From NCBI GenBank assembly GCA_943788405.1, contig CALSQD010000002.1:546850-610849 (forward strand): a stretch of 64,000 nt of DNA, written 5' to 3'. Both the position numbers and the translations under genes were made by a program. Below the pieces are notes generated by a model, which saw nothing but the letters and a program-made list of their open reading frames with translations, did not search any database and was not told where the DNA came from. Below are positions 49,856 through 61,086 of this stretch, in pieces. How positions within the stretch are numbered: the stretch's first letter is position 1; every line of letters starts with the position of its first letter. Source of the DNA: an uncultured Flavobacteriales bacterium. Lineage in GTDB: Bacteria > Bacteroidota > Bacteroidia > Flavobacteriales > BACL11.

Positions 49856-52393
49856 TTATTCCTTTTTAGTAGTTTTCTTAGGTTTAGCCTTAGGTTTAAT
49901 TATCTTCATTACTAAAGCAGAATTATCTTTATTCAGACTTACTTTTATAGTATCTCCTTCTTTAATTTGAGCATTTATTATCTCTTCTGATAATGGGTCT
50001 TCAAAATACTTTTGAATAGCACGCTTTAAAGGTCTAGCGCCAAATTTAGCATCAAAGCCTTTGTCAGCAATAAAGTCTTTAGCTTCTTCTGATATCTTTA
50101 CAGTATAACCTAAGGTATCAATTCGTTTTAATAAGCTATCCATTTCAATATCAATAATTTTATTGATATCTTCTTTATTTAAACTGTTGAATAGTATTAC
50201 ATCATCAATTCTATTTAAAAACTCAGGAGCAAATGCTCTTTTTAAGGCTTTTTCAATTACACCTTTAGAATGAGAGTCCATGTTTTCTTTTTTAGCAGAT
50301 GTGTTAAATCCAATCCCTTGTCCGAAATCCTTTAATTGCCTAGCACCAATATTTGATGTCATGATAATTATTGTATTCTTAAAGCTAATTTTCCTTCCTA
50401 AACTATCTGTCATTTGCCCATCATCCAAAGCTTGAAGAAGCATATTAAATACATCAGGATGTGCTTTTTCAATTTCATCAAGTAGAATAACAGAGTAGGG
50501 CTTTCTTCTTACTTTTTCGGTTAACTGTCCGCCTTCTTCATAACCTACATATCCAGGAGGCGCTCCAACTAAACGGCTTACAGCAAACTTCTCCATATAT
50601 TCACTCATATCTAACCTAATCAAAGATTCTTGTGAATCAAACATTTCTTCTGATAAAGCTTTTGTTAATTGAGTTTTACCAACTCCAGTTGGTCCTAAAA
50701 AGATAAATGAGCCAATAGGTTTGTTAGGATCTTTTAGGCCAACTCTATTTCTTCTTATTGCTTTTACAACTTTTTCAACAGCCTCATCTTGTCCGATAAT
50801 TTTACCTTTTATATTATCAGTCATTGAGGATAGTTTCTTTCTTTCTTGTGAAGCTACTCGGTTTACAGGAATTCCAGTCATAATAGAAACTACATCTGCA
50901 ACATTATCTTCTGAAACTGTTTCTTTATGTGCTTTTAGTTCTTTTTCCCAGATATTTTTGGCGTGTTCAAGTTGAGCAGTATGTTTCTTTTCACTATCTC
51001 TAAGTTCAGCAGCAATTTCAAATTTTTGTTTCTTAATTGCATCTTTCTTTTTGATTGTTACTTGTTCTAATTCCTCTTCTAAATCAGTAATATTCTTAGG
51101 CACAACAATATTCGTGATATGCACTCTTGATCCTGCCTCATCTAAAGCATCAATTGCTTTGTCTGGTAAGAATCTATCATTCATATATCTGTCAGTAAGT
51201 ATTACACAGGATTTTATTGCATCATCAGTATAACTTACATTGTGATGTTCTTCATACTTAAATTTAATGTTTGTAAGAATCTCTATAGTTTCATCTATTG
51301 AAGTAGGTTCTACTATCACTTTCTGAAATCTTCTTTCTAATGCACCATCCTTTTCAATATGCTGACGGTATTCATCTAAAGTTGTAGCGCCAATACATTG
51401 CAGCTCACCTCTTGCTAGTGCAGGCTTAAACATGTTAGATGCATCTAATGATCCTGAAGCGCCACCAGCACCAACTAGGGTGTGTATTTCATCAATGAAT
51501 AAGATGATGTCAGGATTCTTCTCCAATTCGTTAATGATTCCTTTCATTCTTTCTTCAAACTGTCCTCTGTATTTTGTACCTGCAACTAAGGCTGCTAAAT
51601 CTAGCATTACTATTCGCTTGTTGAACAATATTCTAGAAACTTTTCTTTGTACAATTCTTAAAGCTAATCCTTCAGCAATTGCTGATTTACCAACTCCAGG
51701 TTCACCTACTAAAATAGGATTGTTCTTTTTTCTTCTACTTAATATCTGTGAAACTCTTTCAATTTCTTTATGTCTCCCAACTATAGGGTCTAATCTTCCT
51801 TCAGTAGCGTATTTTGTTAAATCCCTTCCAAAGTTATCTAAAACAGGAGTAGCGCTTTTTGAAGTTGATTTAGGTTTTTCAGGAGTTGATGGTCCAAAAA
51901 TATCATCATCATTTTCTTCATCATCTAACGGGTCTTCATGTTTTGATTTAATATCAATATTATGAGATTCATATTCCTCTAAAATGATTTCATAATTAAG
52001 GTGCAGATGTTTAAATGAGATGGTAACTATATTGCTTTCATCTAGTAAAATGGCTAATAAAACATGAATAGTTTTAATTTCATCTTCCCCTAAATTTTTG
52101 CGTTCCATTATTGACTTTTTAAGAATTCTTTCAGTTTGTTTCTTAAAATCAATACTGTCTTTGTCAATATTTATTCTGCTATCCCTTTTTGTAATATTAC
52201 TTTCAATGATAACACGCAAGTCTTTTGGATCAATTCCTAATCCTTTTAGTGTATCAATTGCAGTGCCACCACCTTCTCGTAAGATGCCTAAAAACAGGTG
52301 TTCAACACCTATACTTTCTCCTCCTAATCTAATTACCTCCTCTCTTACATAGGTAAAAACATCCTTCATTCTGTTCGAAAATCCTGTATTCAT
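49856..52393 (-). CDS. clpC: ClpC-type AAA+ chaperone of the Clp protease
   Basis: 845 residues. Two Clp-N repeats (about 1-150) lead to the first AAA+ domain (GEPGVGKSAIAEGL Walker A, LFIDEIHTL Walker B). A middle domain with UVR-like EIAAELRDSEKKH marks ClpC rather than ClpA or ClpB. The second AAA+ domain (GPTGVGKTQLTKAL, VILLDEIEKAHPD) and C-terminal D2-small domain follow. It unfolds substrates for ClpP. The C-terminal tail is Lys-rich (PKAKPKKTTKKE). It is divergent from gyrA, an order I recall as common in Flavobacteriia. Confidence 0.94.
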   Translation of the reverse strand: MNTGFSNRMKDVFTYVREEVIRLGGESIGVEHLFLGILREGGGTAIDTLKGLGIDPKDLRVIIESNITKRDSRINIDKDSIDFKKQTERILKKSIMERKNLGEDEIKTIHVLLAILLDESNIVTISFKHLHLNYEIILEEYESHNIDIKSKHEDPLDDEENDDDIFGPSTPEKPKSTSKSATPVLDNFGRDLTKYATEGRLDPIVGRHKEIERVSQILSRRKKNNPILVGEPGVGKSAIAEGLALRIVQRKVSRILFNKRIVMLDLAALVAGTKYRGQFEERMKGIINELEKNPDIILFIDEIHTLVGAGGASGSLDASNMFKPALARGELQCIGATTLDEYRQHIEKDGALERRFQKVIVEPTSIDETIEILTNIKFKYEEHHNVSYTDDAIKSCVILTDRYMNDRFLPDKAIDALDEAGSRVHITNIVVPKNITDLEEELEQVTIKKKDAIKKQKFEIAAELRDSEKKHTAQLEHAKNIWEKELKAHKETVSEDNVADVVSIMTGIPVNRVASQERKKLSSMTDNIKGKIIGQDEAVEKVVKAIRRNRVGLKDPNKPIGSFIFLGPTGVGKTQLTKALSEEMFDSQESLIRLDMSEYMEKFAVSRLVGAPPGYVGYEEGGQLTEKVRRKPYSVILLDEIEKAHPDVFNMLLQALDDGQMTDSLGRKISFKNTIIIMTSNIGARQLKDFGQGIGFNTSAKKENMDSHSKGVIEKALKRAFAPEFLNRIDDVILFNSLNKEDINKIIDIEMDSLLKRIDTLGYTVKISEEAKDFIADKGFDAKFGARPLKRAIQKYFEDPLSEEIINAQIKEGDTIKVSLNKDNSALVMKIIKPKAKPKKTTKKE

Positions 52394-52584
52394 AACTTTT
52401 TGTTTTTATTTGAACTAAAATCTTTTGCAAGATACCCACTAAAATCGTTTATTCCACAATAGTATTATCTCATTTTTTTTAACAAATATTGTTCATAACT
52501 TAAGCGTTAAAAACTAAACGATTTACTATCATAAAATACGCAAATTTCTTTAATTTGTTACCTTAACGAAAAAACATAAAAAAT
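52394..52584. other. Divergent clpC/gyrA promoter region
   Basis: 191 bp, strongly AT-rich, with no gene. No exact TAnnTTTG lies at a sensible distance from either start, in contrast to most other promoters here, so one or both genes may use a different promoter form. Confidence 0.5.
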
Positions 52585-55176
52585 ATGTCATTAGGCGAAA
52601 AAATTATTCCTATTAATATTGAGGAAGAGATGAAATCAAAGTACATTGATTATTCAATGTCAGTTATTGTTTCTAGAGCTTTACCAGATGTTAGAGATGG
52701 ATTAAAACCGGTTCATAGAAGAGTTCTGTTTGGAATGTATGAATTAGGTATTAAGTCGAATACAGCTTATAAGAAATCAGCAAGAATTGTAGGGGAGGTG
52801 CTTGGTAAGTTCCATCCACATGGTGATACATCTGTTTATGATGCTATGGTGCGTATGGCTCAACCATGGAGTTTGCGTTACATGCTGGTTGATGGGCAAG
52901 GGAATTTTGGTTCTGTTGATGGCGATAATCCTGCAGCAATGCGTTATACTGAGGCTAGAATGAGTAAAACAGCAGAGGATATGCTTATGGATATTGATAA
53001 AGAAACAATTGATTGGAACTTAAATTTTGATGATACTTTAAAAGAACCATCTGTTTTACCAGCAAGGCTACCTTCATTGCTTTTAAACGGTACAACTGGT
53101 ATTGCGGTAGGTATGGCAACTAATATGCCTCCACATAACATTACTGAGGTTGTGAACGGTACATTGGCTTATATTGAAAAGAGAGGAGATTTAGAGGTTG
53201 CTGATTTGATGGAGTATGTAAAAGCTCCTGACTTTCCTACTGGAGGAACTATTTATGGTTATGATGGTGTGCGTTCTGCATTTGAAACTGGTAGAGGTAG
53301 GGTAGTAATTAGAGGGAAAGTGAGGTTTGAGGAAACTGGAACTAGAGAGCAAATTATTGTTGAAGAGATTCCTTACATGGTGAATAAAGCCAATATGATT
53401 AAGCAAACTGCTGATTTGGTAAATTCTAAAAAACTGGATGGTATTGCTGATATTAGAGATGAATCTGATAGAAATGGAATGCGTATTGTTTATGATTTAA
53501 AGCGTGATGCAATTCCTAATATTGTATTAAACAAATTATATAAGTACACTGCACTACAATCTTCATTTTCAGTAAATAACATTGCTTTAGTTAAGGGTAG
53601 GCCACAGTTGTTAAACTTAAAAGAATTGATTGGTCATTTTGTGGATCATAGACATGAAGTTTTAATTAGAAAAACTAAATATGAATTAGCTGCTGCTGAA
53701 AAAAGAGCTCATATTTTAGAAGGTTTATTAATTGCATTGGATAATTTAGATGCAGTAATTAAGTTAATTCGTTCTTCTCGTACTCCTGAGGATGCAAGAA
53801 ATGGATTAATTAATAATTTTAAATTATCTGAAGTACAAGCTAGAGCAATTCTTGATTTAAGATTACAGAAGCTTACTGGACTTGAGATGGACAAAATTAA
53901 AGCAGAACATGCTGAAATTATGGAAAAAATTAAGCACTTAAATTTAATTCTATCTGATGAGAATTTAAGATATACTATGCTTGCTGATGATTTAAAAGAA
54001 GTAAAAGAAAAGTATGGTGATGAAAGAAGATCAACAATTGAGTATTCTTCATCAGAAGTAAGTATTGAGGACATGATACCAAATGAGGAAGTATTGATTA
54101 CTATTTCTCATTTAGGGTATGTAAAAAGAACATCATTAAGTGAATACCGTTCTCAAAATAGAGGAGGAGTTGGAAGTAAAGGAGCTACTACGAGGGATGA
54201 AGATTTTGTTGAAGAAATGGTAATGGCCAATAATCATGATTATATGTTGTTCTTTACTGAACAAGGTAGATGTTTCTGGTTGAAGGTTTATGAAATTCCT
54301 GAAGGAGGAAAAACTGCTAAAGGTAGAGCTATTCAAAATATGATTAACTTACCTAAGGATGATAAGGTTATGGCTTATATTAGTACTAAGGACTTGAAAG
54401 ATGAGGAGTATATCAATTCTCATTATATAGTTATGTGTACTAAGAAAGGGGTGATTAAAAAAACTTCTTTGGAGCAGTACTCTCGCCCTAGAACAAATGG
54501 AATTAATGCAATTACTATTCGTGAAGGAGATCAGTTATTAGAAGCAAAAATGACTACTGGTAATTCTCAAATTATGATGGCAGTTAAATCTGGTAAATCT
54601 ATTCGATTTGAAGAAGAAAAAGTAAGATCAATGGGGCGTACTGCTGCTGGTGTAAGAGGAATTAGATTGCCTTCTGAAGATGATGAAGTAGTAGGAATGA
54701 TTTGTATTAATGATATGGAATCAAGCGTATTGGTTGTGTCTGAAAATGGATATGGTAAGCGTTCAGCTGTTGAAGATTACAGAATTACAAATAGGGGAGG
54801 TAAAGGAGTTAAAACTATTAATGTAACTGAAAAAACTGGAGGATTGATAGCTCTTAAAAATGTAAGTGATGCTGATGATTTGATGGTTATCAATAAATCA
54901 GGGGTTACAATTAGAATTGGTGTTGACACATTAAGGGTAATGGGTAGAGCAACTCAAGGAGTTAAAATTATACGCCTAAGAGATGAAGACAGTATTGCTT
55001 CAGTAGCTAAAGTTTCCAAATGGGAAGAAGAGGAAGCTGTATTGTTAGATGAAGATGGAATTGAAGGTGCTGAAACTCAAGATACAGAAACAAATGAAGC
55101 TTCTACTGATGAAAACTCAGCAGAAAATACGAATGAAAATAAAGAAGAAAATGAAGAAGAAAATGAAGAAAACTAA
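52585..55176 (+). CDS. gyrA: DNA gyrase subunit A
   Basis: 863 residues. The breakage-reunion domain has the catalytic Tyr121 ([10 protein letters not shown]) and the quinolone-determining stretch [12 protein letters not shown], where Thr82 occupies the E. coli Ser83 position and Asp86 the Asp87 position. The C-terminal beta-pinwheel carries the GyrA box [10 protein letters not shown] (about 530) and related repeats. It ends in a very acidic tail ([14 protein letters not shown]). It introduces negative supercoils with GyrB. Its last 14 bp overlap the start of the M16 peptidase gene. Confidence 0.97.
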   Translation: MSLGEKIIPINIEEEMKSKYIDYSMSVIVSRALPDVRDGLKPVHRRVLFGMYELGIKSNTAYKKSARIVGEVLGKFHPHGDTSVYDAMVRMAQPWSLRYMLVDGQGNFGSVDGDNPAAMRYTEARMSKTAEDMLMDIDKETIDWNLNFDDTLKEPSVLPARLPSLLLNGTTGIAVGMATNMPPHNITEVVNGTLAYIEKRGDLEVADLMEYVKAPDFPTGGTIYGYDGVRSAFETGRGRVVIRGKVRFEETGTREQIIVEEIPYMVNKANMIKQTADLVNSKKLDGIADIRDESDRNGMRIVYDLKRDAIPNIVLNKLYKYTALQSSFSVNNIALVKGRPQLLNLKELIGHFVDHRHEVLIRKTKYELAAAEKRAHILEGLLIALDNLDAVIKLIRSSRTPEDARNGLINNFKLSEVQARAILDLRLQKLTGLEMDKIKAEHAEIMEKIKHLNLILSDENLRYTMLADDLKEVKEKYGDERRSTIEYSSSEVSIEDMIPNEEVLITISHLGYVKRTSLSEYRSQNRGGVGSKGATTRDEDFVEEMVMANNHDYMLFFTEQGRCFWLKVYEIPEGGKTAKGRAIQNMINLPKDDKVMAYISTKDLKDEEYINSHYIVMCTKKGVIKKTSLEQYSRPRTNGINAITIREGDQLLEAKMTTGNSQIMMAVKSGKSIRFEEEKVRSMGRTAAGVRGIRLPSEDDEVVGMICINDMESSVLVVSENGYGKRSAVEDYRITNRGGKGVKTINVTEKTGGLIALKNVSDADDLMVINKSGVTIRIGVDTLRVMGRATQGVKIIRLRDEDSIASVAKVSKWEEEEAVLLDEDGIEGAETQDTETNEASTDENSAENTNENKEENEEENEEN

Positions 55177-58021
55177 TCTTTTTGCAGCAACATTGCTGTT
55201 TGCAACAACCCTAGTAGCACAGGATGTTACTGAAACTACTTTAGTAAAAGAAGCAAGTACTAATCCTATGGATATTCCTTATGAAAAATGGGAATTGCCA
55301 AATGGATTAACCGTTTTAATTCATGAAGACCATTCTGATCCTATTGTACAGGTTCATGTTACTTACCATGTTGGGAGTAATAGGGAAGCAGCTGGAAAAT
55401 CAGGGTTTGCTCACTTTTTTGAGCATATGATGTTTCAAGGTTCGGAACATGTAGCAGATGAAAGACACTTCAAAATTGTTAGTGATGCTGGTGGTAATAT
55501 GAATGGAAATACAACCTCAGATAGAACGGTTTATTTTCAAACGGTTCCAACTAATTATTTAGAAACTGCTTTATGGTTAGAAGCTGATAGAATGGGTTTT
55601 ATGCTAAATGCAGTAACTCAGGAAAAGTTTGAAAACCAAAGAGATGCAGTGAAAAATGAAAAGTACCAAAATCAAATTAATCGTTCTTATGGAATGAGTT
55701 CTGAGATTTTAGGACAAACTTTATATCCACCTTCACATCCTTATAATTGGCCTGTAATTGGATATGTTGATGATTTAGATAGAGCAACCTTACAAGATTT
55801 AAAAGACTTCTTTTTAAGATGGTATGGTCCTGATAATGCAATATTAACTATTTCAGGAGATGTTACTTCTGAAGAGGTTATGCCTTTGGTTGAAAAGTAT
55901 TTTGCTTCTATAAATAGAGGAACAAAACCAGTTAGAAGACAAAAAGCAAGTACTCCAAGGCTTTCATCAGATGTATACACGGGTTACACTGATAATGTGT
56001 ATTTACCTTTAACGGATATTGTTTTTCCTACTGTTCCTAATTATCATAAAGATGAGCCAGCTTTGGATATGTTAGCTGCATTAATGGGAGATGGAAATAA
56101 TTCTATTTTTTATAAGAACTTTGTAAAAACTGAAAAAGCAATTCAAGCTTCTGTAAGTCATCCTTGTCGTGAGTTGGCAGGGGAGTTCCATTTTACTGTA
56201 CTTACTTATCCTGATTGGCAAGAAGATCCAGGAATTTACTTTAATAATATTGAGGCAGACATCAGAAATACTATTGCTGAGTGGGAAGAAGTAGGGTTTA
56301 CGGATGAGGAGCTAGAAATGGTGAAAACTGAGATGGAAACTATGATGATTAGCCAAAAGACTTCCGTTTCTTCTAAAGCATCAGCTATTTCATCAATGGA
56401 ATGGTTAGGAAGAGGAAGGTACAATATTGCAAGTTCTATTCAGCAATATCAAAAAGTTACTAGGGCTGATGTTATGCGTGTATTCAATAAATACATCAAA
56501 AACAAAAAAGCAGTAATTGCTACTGTTCGTCCTAAAAGCCCATTTGTTAAAGAGTTAGATTCTATTATTAGTATTAACCCAAATGCGAACTTAATATTGA
56601 AGGATGACCCTCAATATGAAGGTTTAGTATATAATCGTCCTGTAGATGATTTTGATAGAACTGTTCAGCCAACTGCTGGGAATCCAAAAGTTCCACAAGT
56701 ACCAGATTATTACCAAACTACACTAGATAACGGTATAAAAGTGATTGGAACTCAAACATCAGAAACACCTAAGGTTTATTTAAGGTTAACACTTAATGGA
56801 GGTTCACTTTTAGAAGAAGCAAAAAAAGTTGGATTAGCAGATTTTACGGCAAGTATGATGAATGAAAGTACTAAAAGCAAGGATGCTGAGGCAATTAGTG
56901 TTGCTTTAAGAAAATTAGGAAGTGAGATTTATTTTTCAACTAGTGGTAGTGAAACGCATATGTATATTGAGAGTATGACCAAAAACTTAGATGCTACTTT
57001 AGTTTTAGCAAAAGAGAAGTTATTGGAACCTGCTTTTACTGCTGAGGATTTTAAATTGGTAAAAAAGCAAAATCTAGAAGGTTTAGAATCTCAGAAAAAG
57101 AACGCTCAATATTTAGCGTCTTCTGCCTTTCAAAATAAATTGTTTGGTGAAACTCCATTTGGAAGAACGGCAACTACCAAAACAATGAAAAAGATAAAAC
57201 TGAAAGATATTCAAGCTTATTATGATGCGTTTTATTCTCCTGCAGTTGCCTCATTAGTAGTAGTAGGGGATATTGATAAGGAAAGCATTTTATCAAAACT
57301 TGACTTTTTAAATACTTGGAAAGGTGCAGCAGTAAATGTACCAACTCCTGCTGATTTTGAATATCCTGAAGAAGTTGAAACACAAATTTATTTAATTGAC
57401 AAAGAGGGTTCTTCACAATCAAATATCTTTTTAGGACATAAAGCGGATAAATTTGATGTAGCTGGTGATCATTTTAAATCTAACATTATGAACTACCCAT
57501 TAGGTGGTGGTGCTAGTGGTAGATTATTCCTTAACCTAAGAGAAGATAAAGGATATACTTATGGTGTGTACTCTTTCTTCAGGGCTTCAAAATACACAGG
57601 AGCATTTACGGTATTTTCATCTGTAAAAACAGAAGCTACTGATAGTGCTTTAGTGGAAATGTTCAATGAGTTAAATGCTATGACAACTACTGGTGTTACT
57701 GCTGATGAGTTGGCTTCTACAAAAAGTTCAATGTTGAACAGTGAGGCATTAGAATATGAATCGCCAGGGCAGAAGCTAGGTTTCTTAAACAAGATGTTAA
57801 AGCATGATTTGGATGAAAGTTTTATTGATGCTCAAACTGAGGTATTGAACAATATTACATTAGATGAAATTAATGCATTAGCAAAAGCAAAAATTCATCC
57901 TAATAAAATGACCATAGTTATTGTAGGTAATAAGTATTTAATTAAAAAGAAATTACAAAACTTACAATCTAACACTGATGGTGTTAAATACAATTTTAAA
58001 GTAACTGAAATTAAATTATAG
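55163..58021 (+). CDS. Double-domain M16 zinc metallopeptidase, secreted
   Basis: 952 residues from ATG 55163, giving the signal peptide [22 protein letters not shown] 55151 would add four Lys-rich residues and is also possible. The first M16 half has the inverted zinc motif HFFEH (His84, Glu87, His88). The second half (from about residue 510, [16 protein letters not shown]) lacks it ([12 protein letters not shown]), as usual for fused M16A/B pairs with one inactive half. It probably degrades peptides in the periplasm or at the surface. It overlaps gyrA in another frame. Confidence 0.92.
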   Translation: MKKTNLFAATLLFATTLVAQDVTETTLVKEASTNPMDIPYEKWELPNGLTVLIHEDHSDPIVQVHVTYHVGSNREAAGKSGFAHFFEHMMFQGSEHVADERHFKIVSDAGGNMNGNTTSDRTVYFQTVPTNYLETALWLEADRMGFMLNAVTQEKFENQRDAVKNEKYQNQINRSYGMSSEILGQTLYPPSHPYNWPVIGYVDDLDRATLQDLKDFFLRWYGPDNAILTISGDVTSEEVMPLVEKYFASINRGTKPVRRQKASTPRLSSDVYTGYTDNVYLPLTDIVFPTVPNYHKDEPALDMLAALMGDGNNSIFYKNFVKTEKAIQASVSHPCRELAGEFHFTVLTYPDWQEDPGIYFNNIEADIRNTIAEWEEVGFTDEELEMVKTEMETMMISQKTSVSSKASAISSMEWLGRGRYNIASSIQQYQKVTRADVMRVFNKYIKNKKAVIATVRPKSPFVKELDSIISINPNANLILKDDPQYEGLVYNRPVDDFDRTVQPTAGNPKVPQVPDYYQTTLDNGIKVIGTQTSETPKVYLRLTLNGGSLLEEAKKVGLADFTASMMNESTKSKDAEAISVALRKLGSEIYFSTSGSETHMYIESMTKNLDATLVLAKEKLLEPAFTAEDFKLVKKQNLEGLESQKKNAQYLASSAFQNKLFGETPFGRTATTKTMKKIKLKDIQAYYDAFYSPAVASLVVVGDIDKESILSKLDFLNTWKGAAVNVPTPADFEYPEEVETQIYLIDKEGSSQSNIFLGHKADKFDVAGDHFKSNIMNYPLGGGASGRLFLNLREDKGYTYGVYSFFRASKYTGAFTVFSSVKTEATDSALVEMFNELNAMTTTGVTADELASTKSSMLNSEALEYESPGQKLGFLNKMLKHDLDESFIDAQTEVLNNITLDEINALAKAKIHPNKMTIVIVGNKYLIKKKLQNLQSNTDGVKYNFKVTEIKL

Positions 58022-58026
58022 AAATC

Positions 58027-59205
58027 ATGATTAAAAAAGGAATATTAACTCTAGCATTAGCTACAGTTTCAATTGTAACATTTGCACAAAAGCACAATAT
58101 TGTAAATGCATCTATTGCACTTAGAAATGAGGAATTTGTTGATGCTAAAAAATATATTGATGAAGCGTATGAAACTGAAAGCACATCCAATGATGCTAAG
58201 ATGTGGAATTACCGTTCAAAAATATATTTGCAAATTGCTTTAAAGCAGGCTGACTTAGATAAAGATGCAGTTTTTAAAGCTACTGAAGCGCATTTAAAAT
58301 GCCTACAAACTGACAAGAAGGGGAGAATAGTTGTTAGAAAATGGACTGCAAAAGAGGATGTATTAGCAGGTATGGTGCAATGTGGATATAAATTGTTTAA
58401 TAAAGCAATATCAGAATACAATGCTGGGGACTATAATAGTGCCTTAAAACATTATGCAGCTATCTTTGATATCATTCCACTAGATGAAGAAGATCAGTTA
58501 AAAAGAGGGAATATCACAAAAGAAACGATATTATACAATTCTTTTTTCTCGGCTTATAAGATGAAAGATAATGCAAAATCAAAAGAAATTCTTCAGGAAC
58601 TAATTGATATTAACTTTAATGAGCCTTCTATTTTTACTCATATGAGTAATATTTATATTGAAGAAAAGAATACTGATAAAGCACTTGAATATCTAGCTTT
58701 AGGAAGAGAAATGTTTGAAGAGGATCAAGCACTTATTAATGCAGAAATTAACTTGTATATTCAGTTGGGTAGAACTTCAGAGCTAATTGGGAAACTAGGG
58801 GAAGCAATTGCATTAGATGATGAAAATGATTTGTTATACTTTAATAGAGGTACAATTTATGACCAGGAAGGAGATATTCCTAATGCTGAAAAAGATTACC
58901 TAAAAGCTTTGGATTTAAATCCTACATCATTTGGAGCTAACTATAACTTAGGGGCGCTTTATTTTAACAAAGGAGTGGAGACTAATAATAAAGCAAACGG
59001 AACATCTAAAAATTCAGTTTATGCAAAACTAAAGAAACAAGCTGATGCAGCATTTGCTAAAGCTTTACCATATTTGGAAGCTGCCCATGACTTAGACACT
59101 GAGGATAAGAATACTTTACTTTCATTAAAACAATTGTATTACCTAAACAATGATTATGCAAAGTCAGAGGAAATGAAAAAGTTGATTGCAGAATTAAAGA
59201 AATAA
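58027..59205 (+). CDS. Secreted tetratricopeptide-repeat protein
   Basis: 392 residues with a signal peptide (MIKKGILTLALATVSIVTFAQ). TPR-like helices recur (SIALRNEEFVDAKKYIDEAY, LLYFNRGTIYDQEGDIPNAE, DYLKALDLNPTSFGANYNLG). It is a protein-interaction scaffold in the periplasm. I recall a TPR protein after gyrA in other Flavobacteriia; here the M16 gene lies between them. It starts 5 bp after the M16 stop. Confidence 0.88.
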   Translation: MIKKGILTLALATVSIVTFAQKHNIVNASIALRNEEFVDAKKYIDEAYETESTSNDAKMWNYRSKIYLQIALKQADLDKDAVFKATEAHLKCLQTDKKGRIVVRKWTAKEDVLAGMVQCGYKLFNKAISEYNAGDYNSALKHYAAIFDIIPLDEEDQLKRGNITKETILYNSFFSAYKMKDNAKSKEILQELIDINFNEPSIFTHMSNIYIEEKNTDKALEYLALGREMFEEDQALINAEINLYIQLGRTSELIGKLGEAIALDDENDLLYFNRGTIYDQEGDIPNAEKDYLKALDLNPTSFGANYNLGALYFNKGVETNNKANGTSKNSVYAKLKKQADAAFAKALPYLEAAHDLDTEDKNTLLSLKQLYYLNNDYAKSEEMKKLIAELKK

Positions 59206-59215
59206 GTTAAATTAT

Positions 59216-59245
59216 AAGTGGGAGGTAATACTCCTATTTATTTAA
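59216..59245 (+). terminator. Weak terminator after the TPR gene
   Basis: GGAG-GTAATA-CTCC stem of only 4-5 bp followed by TATTTATTT. Marginal. Confidence 0.35.
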
Positions 59246-59318
59246 ATAATATAATTTAACATAATATTAATTATAGGACAAATGGATTTATTTGTTTATA
59301 TCTAGTAAAATAGTAGAT

Positions 59319-59738
59319 TTAAGAAATATCCAATACTTTATATTCCACTCCTCCATAATTAAATTGAGCTGAGATTGCGGTATTTACTAAGTCCTTAGCA
59401 ATTGGTGCTGAATTTGAGATGCAGAAAATTTTTGTTTCATTCAGTATTAGTTTTCCAAAAGGAATTGCGATAAGGAAGTTTCCTTTATTGGTAGTTATAA
59501 ATTGTGAGGCTTTGGAAAGCAAATTATTAATAAACTGCTGAGTTTTTAAAATTTCAGTTTCTATTTTATGAATTTCTATCTGAGCCATTTCTCTGCTAGT
59601 TTCAAATTTATCTCCAGCACTACTTTTGGTATCAGAGTTTCTGGAATCAATAGCTTGTTGTAAGGTAGTGTTTAAATAAGTTAGCTTAACAGATAATTGC
59701 TTATTCAGTTCTGCAATTACTACTGATTTACTTAGCAT
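59319..59738 (-). CDS. GreA/GreB C-terminal-like protein
   Basis: 139 residues. The N-terminal coiled-coil-like region (LQQAIDSRNSDTKSSAGDKFETSREMAQIEI) and the C-terminal KVLDIS region fit a short family in Flavobacteriia related to transcription elongation factor GreAB, sometimes mislabelled 3-oxoacyl-ACP synthase. No ketosynthase active site is present. It may modulate RNA polymerase, but this is inferred. It starts at the last base of the helicase stop codon, in the same operon. Confidence 0.65.
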   Translation of the reverse strand: MLSKSVVIAELNKQLSVKLTYLNTTLQQAIDSRNSDTKSSAGDKFETSREMAQIEIHKIETEILKTQQFINNLLSKASQFITTNKGNFLIAIPFGKLILNETKIFCISNSAPIAKDLVNTAISAQFNYGGVEYKVLDIS

Positions 59739-61084
59739 TATTTCTTTCTTAAGTTTACTCCTTTATCACCTCTTGATATAGCTCTTTTGTATTTCCTAGC
59801 TCTAGCTTTACGCCACTGGTCTCTATCATTTACTTGCTGATTTTTCTCGCTTTTCTCATGGAAACCTGAGTTTTCTCGCTCCTCTTTTTTAATATTTCTG
59901 AATACATTTTTACCATTTTCTCTATGTTCTTCAGTCGTTAATTGTTGAGTAATTTCTACTTCCTCAGGAATTTCTAATTCAGGAATTTCCATTCCCATTA
60001 AATCCTCAATTTTATCAGCATAGTATTCTTCTCTTTCTGTATGAAAAAGGATAGATTTTCCTAGTTCTTCTGCCCTTCCTGTACGCCCAATTCTGTGCAT
60101 ATAATTCTCAGGAAAAATTGGTGTGTCAAAATTAATTACATGGGATATCTTATCTAAATCCAACCCTCTGGCCATAATGTCGGTGGCAATTAGAATCCTT
60201 ACCTTTCCTTCATCATATTGGCTAATGGATCTAAACCTGTAGTTCTGTGATTTATTGGAGTGAATTACAGCCAATTCAGATAAATAAAACTCTGACATGG
60301 ATTCGTAAAGTCTATCAGCAATTTTCTTGCTTGATACAAAAACTAAAACCTTCCTCATTTCATCCTTATCTCTAAGGATATTGGCTAATAAGTTCTCTTT
60401 AGTATAATAATTAGGTACTGCATATTTATTTTGAGCAATATTATCAAGTGGCGTTCCACTTAAAGCAATTTGTACTTTTTCTGGTTTACTAAAAAAGCTA
60501 TCAATCATATCTTCTACATCCTCAGTCATAGTTGCCGAGAACATGATATTTTGTTTTTTATTTGGTAAAAGTTCAAAAATATTTGTCAGTTGAAAACGAA
60601 ATCCTAAATCCAACATTACATCTACTTCATCAATTACTACCTTTTTTACTCCTTTAAGTTGTAAAGCACGGCAAAGTGCTAAGTCATATAATCGACCAGG
60701 AGTGGCAACAACAATATCAGCTCCATCTTGTAGCCATATCTTTTGCGTATTCATATTTGTACCTCCATAAACTCCCACAATACGGCAAGTAATATATTCT
60801 GTTAATTGTTCTAATGTTTCTACTACTTGTGCAACTAATTCTCTAGTAGGTACAAGTATTAAAATCCTTGGATTTTTTTGTTTAGAATAACTTAGCTCTT
60901 GCAATAAAGGTAAGCAATAAGCAATAGTTTTCCCTGTTCCAGTTTGAGCAATTCCTACAAGGTCCTTCCCACCTAGTATTTTTGAATATGTTTCTTCTTG
61001 TATTGGTGTTTGTTGCTTAAAACCTAAATCATCAATTGCATTTCGCAACTGTTTATTAAGGTTTATTTCATTAAAATTACTCAT
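59738..61084 (-). CDS. DEAD-box RNA helicase (DEVD variant)
   Basis: 448 residues. Motif I is AQTGTGKT, Ia VPTRELVAQ, Ib ATPGRLYD, motif II is VIDEVD instead of DEAD, motif III is SAT, and motif VI is HRIGRTGR. The Q motif (LGFKQQTPIQEETY) is complete. The C-terminal tail after about 375 is acidic then Arg/Lys-rich (DQWRKARARKYKRAISRGDKG), suited to binding RNA. It probably remodels rRNA or mRNA. It starts 2 bp after the ABC-F stop, so it belongs to that operon. Confidence 0.93.
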   Translation of the reverse strand: MSNFNEINLNKQLRNAIDDLGFKQQTPIQEETYSKILGGKDLVGIAQTGTGKTIAYCLPLLQELSYSKQKNPRILILVPTRELVAQVVETLEQLTEYITCRIVGVYGGTNMNTQKIWLQDGADIVVATPGRLYDLALCRALQLKGVKKVVIDEVDVMLDLGFRFQLTNIFELLPNKKQNIMFSATMTEDVEDMIDSFFSKPEKVQIALSGTPLDNIAQNKYAVPNYYTKENLLANILRDKDEMRKVLVFVSSKKIADRLYESMSEFYLSELAVIHSNKSQNYRFRSISQYDEGKVRILIATDIMARGLDLDKISHVINFDTPIFPENYMHRIGRTGRAEELGKSILFHTEREEYYADKIEDLMGMEIPELEIPEEVEITQQLTTEEHRENGKNVFRNIKKEERENSGFHEKSEKNQQVNDRDQWRKARARKYKRAISRGDKGVNLRKK

Positions 61085-61086
61085 AA

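Noticed and set aside
51432-51965. Plus-strand 177-residue frame inside clpC
   Set aside because: Antisense shadow of a well-defined AAA+ gene; no recognisable motifs and no promoter.
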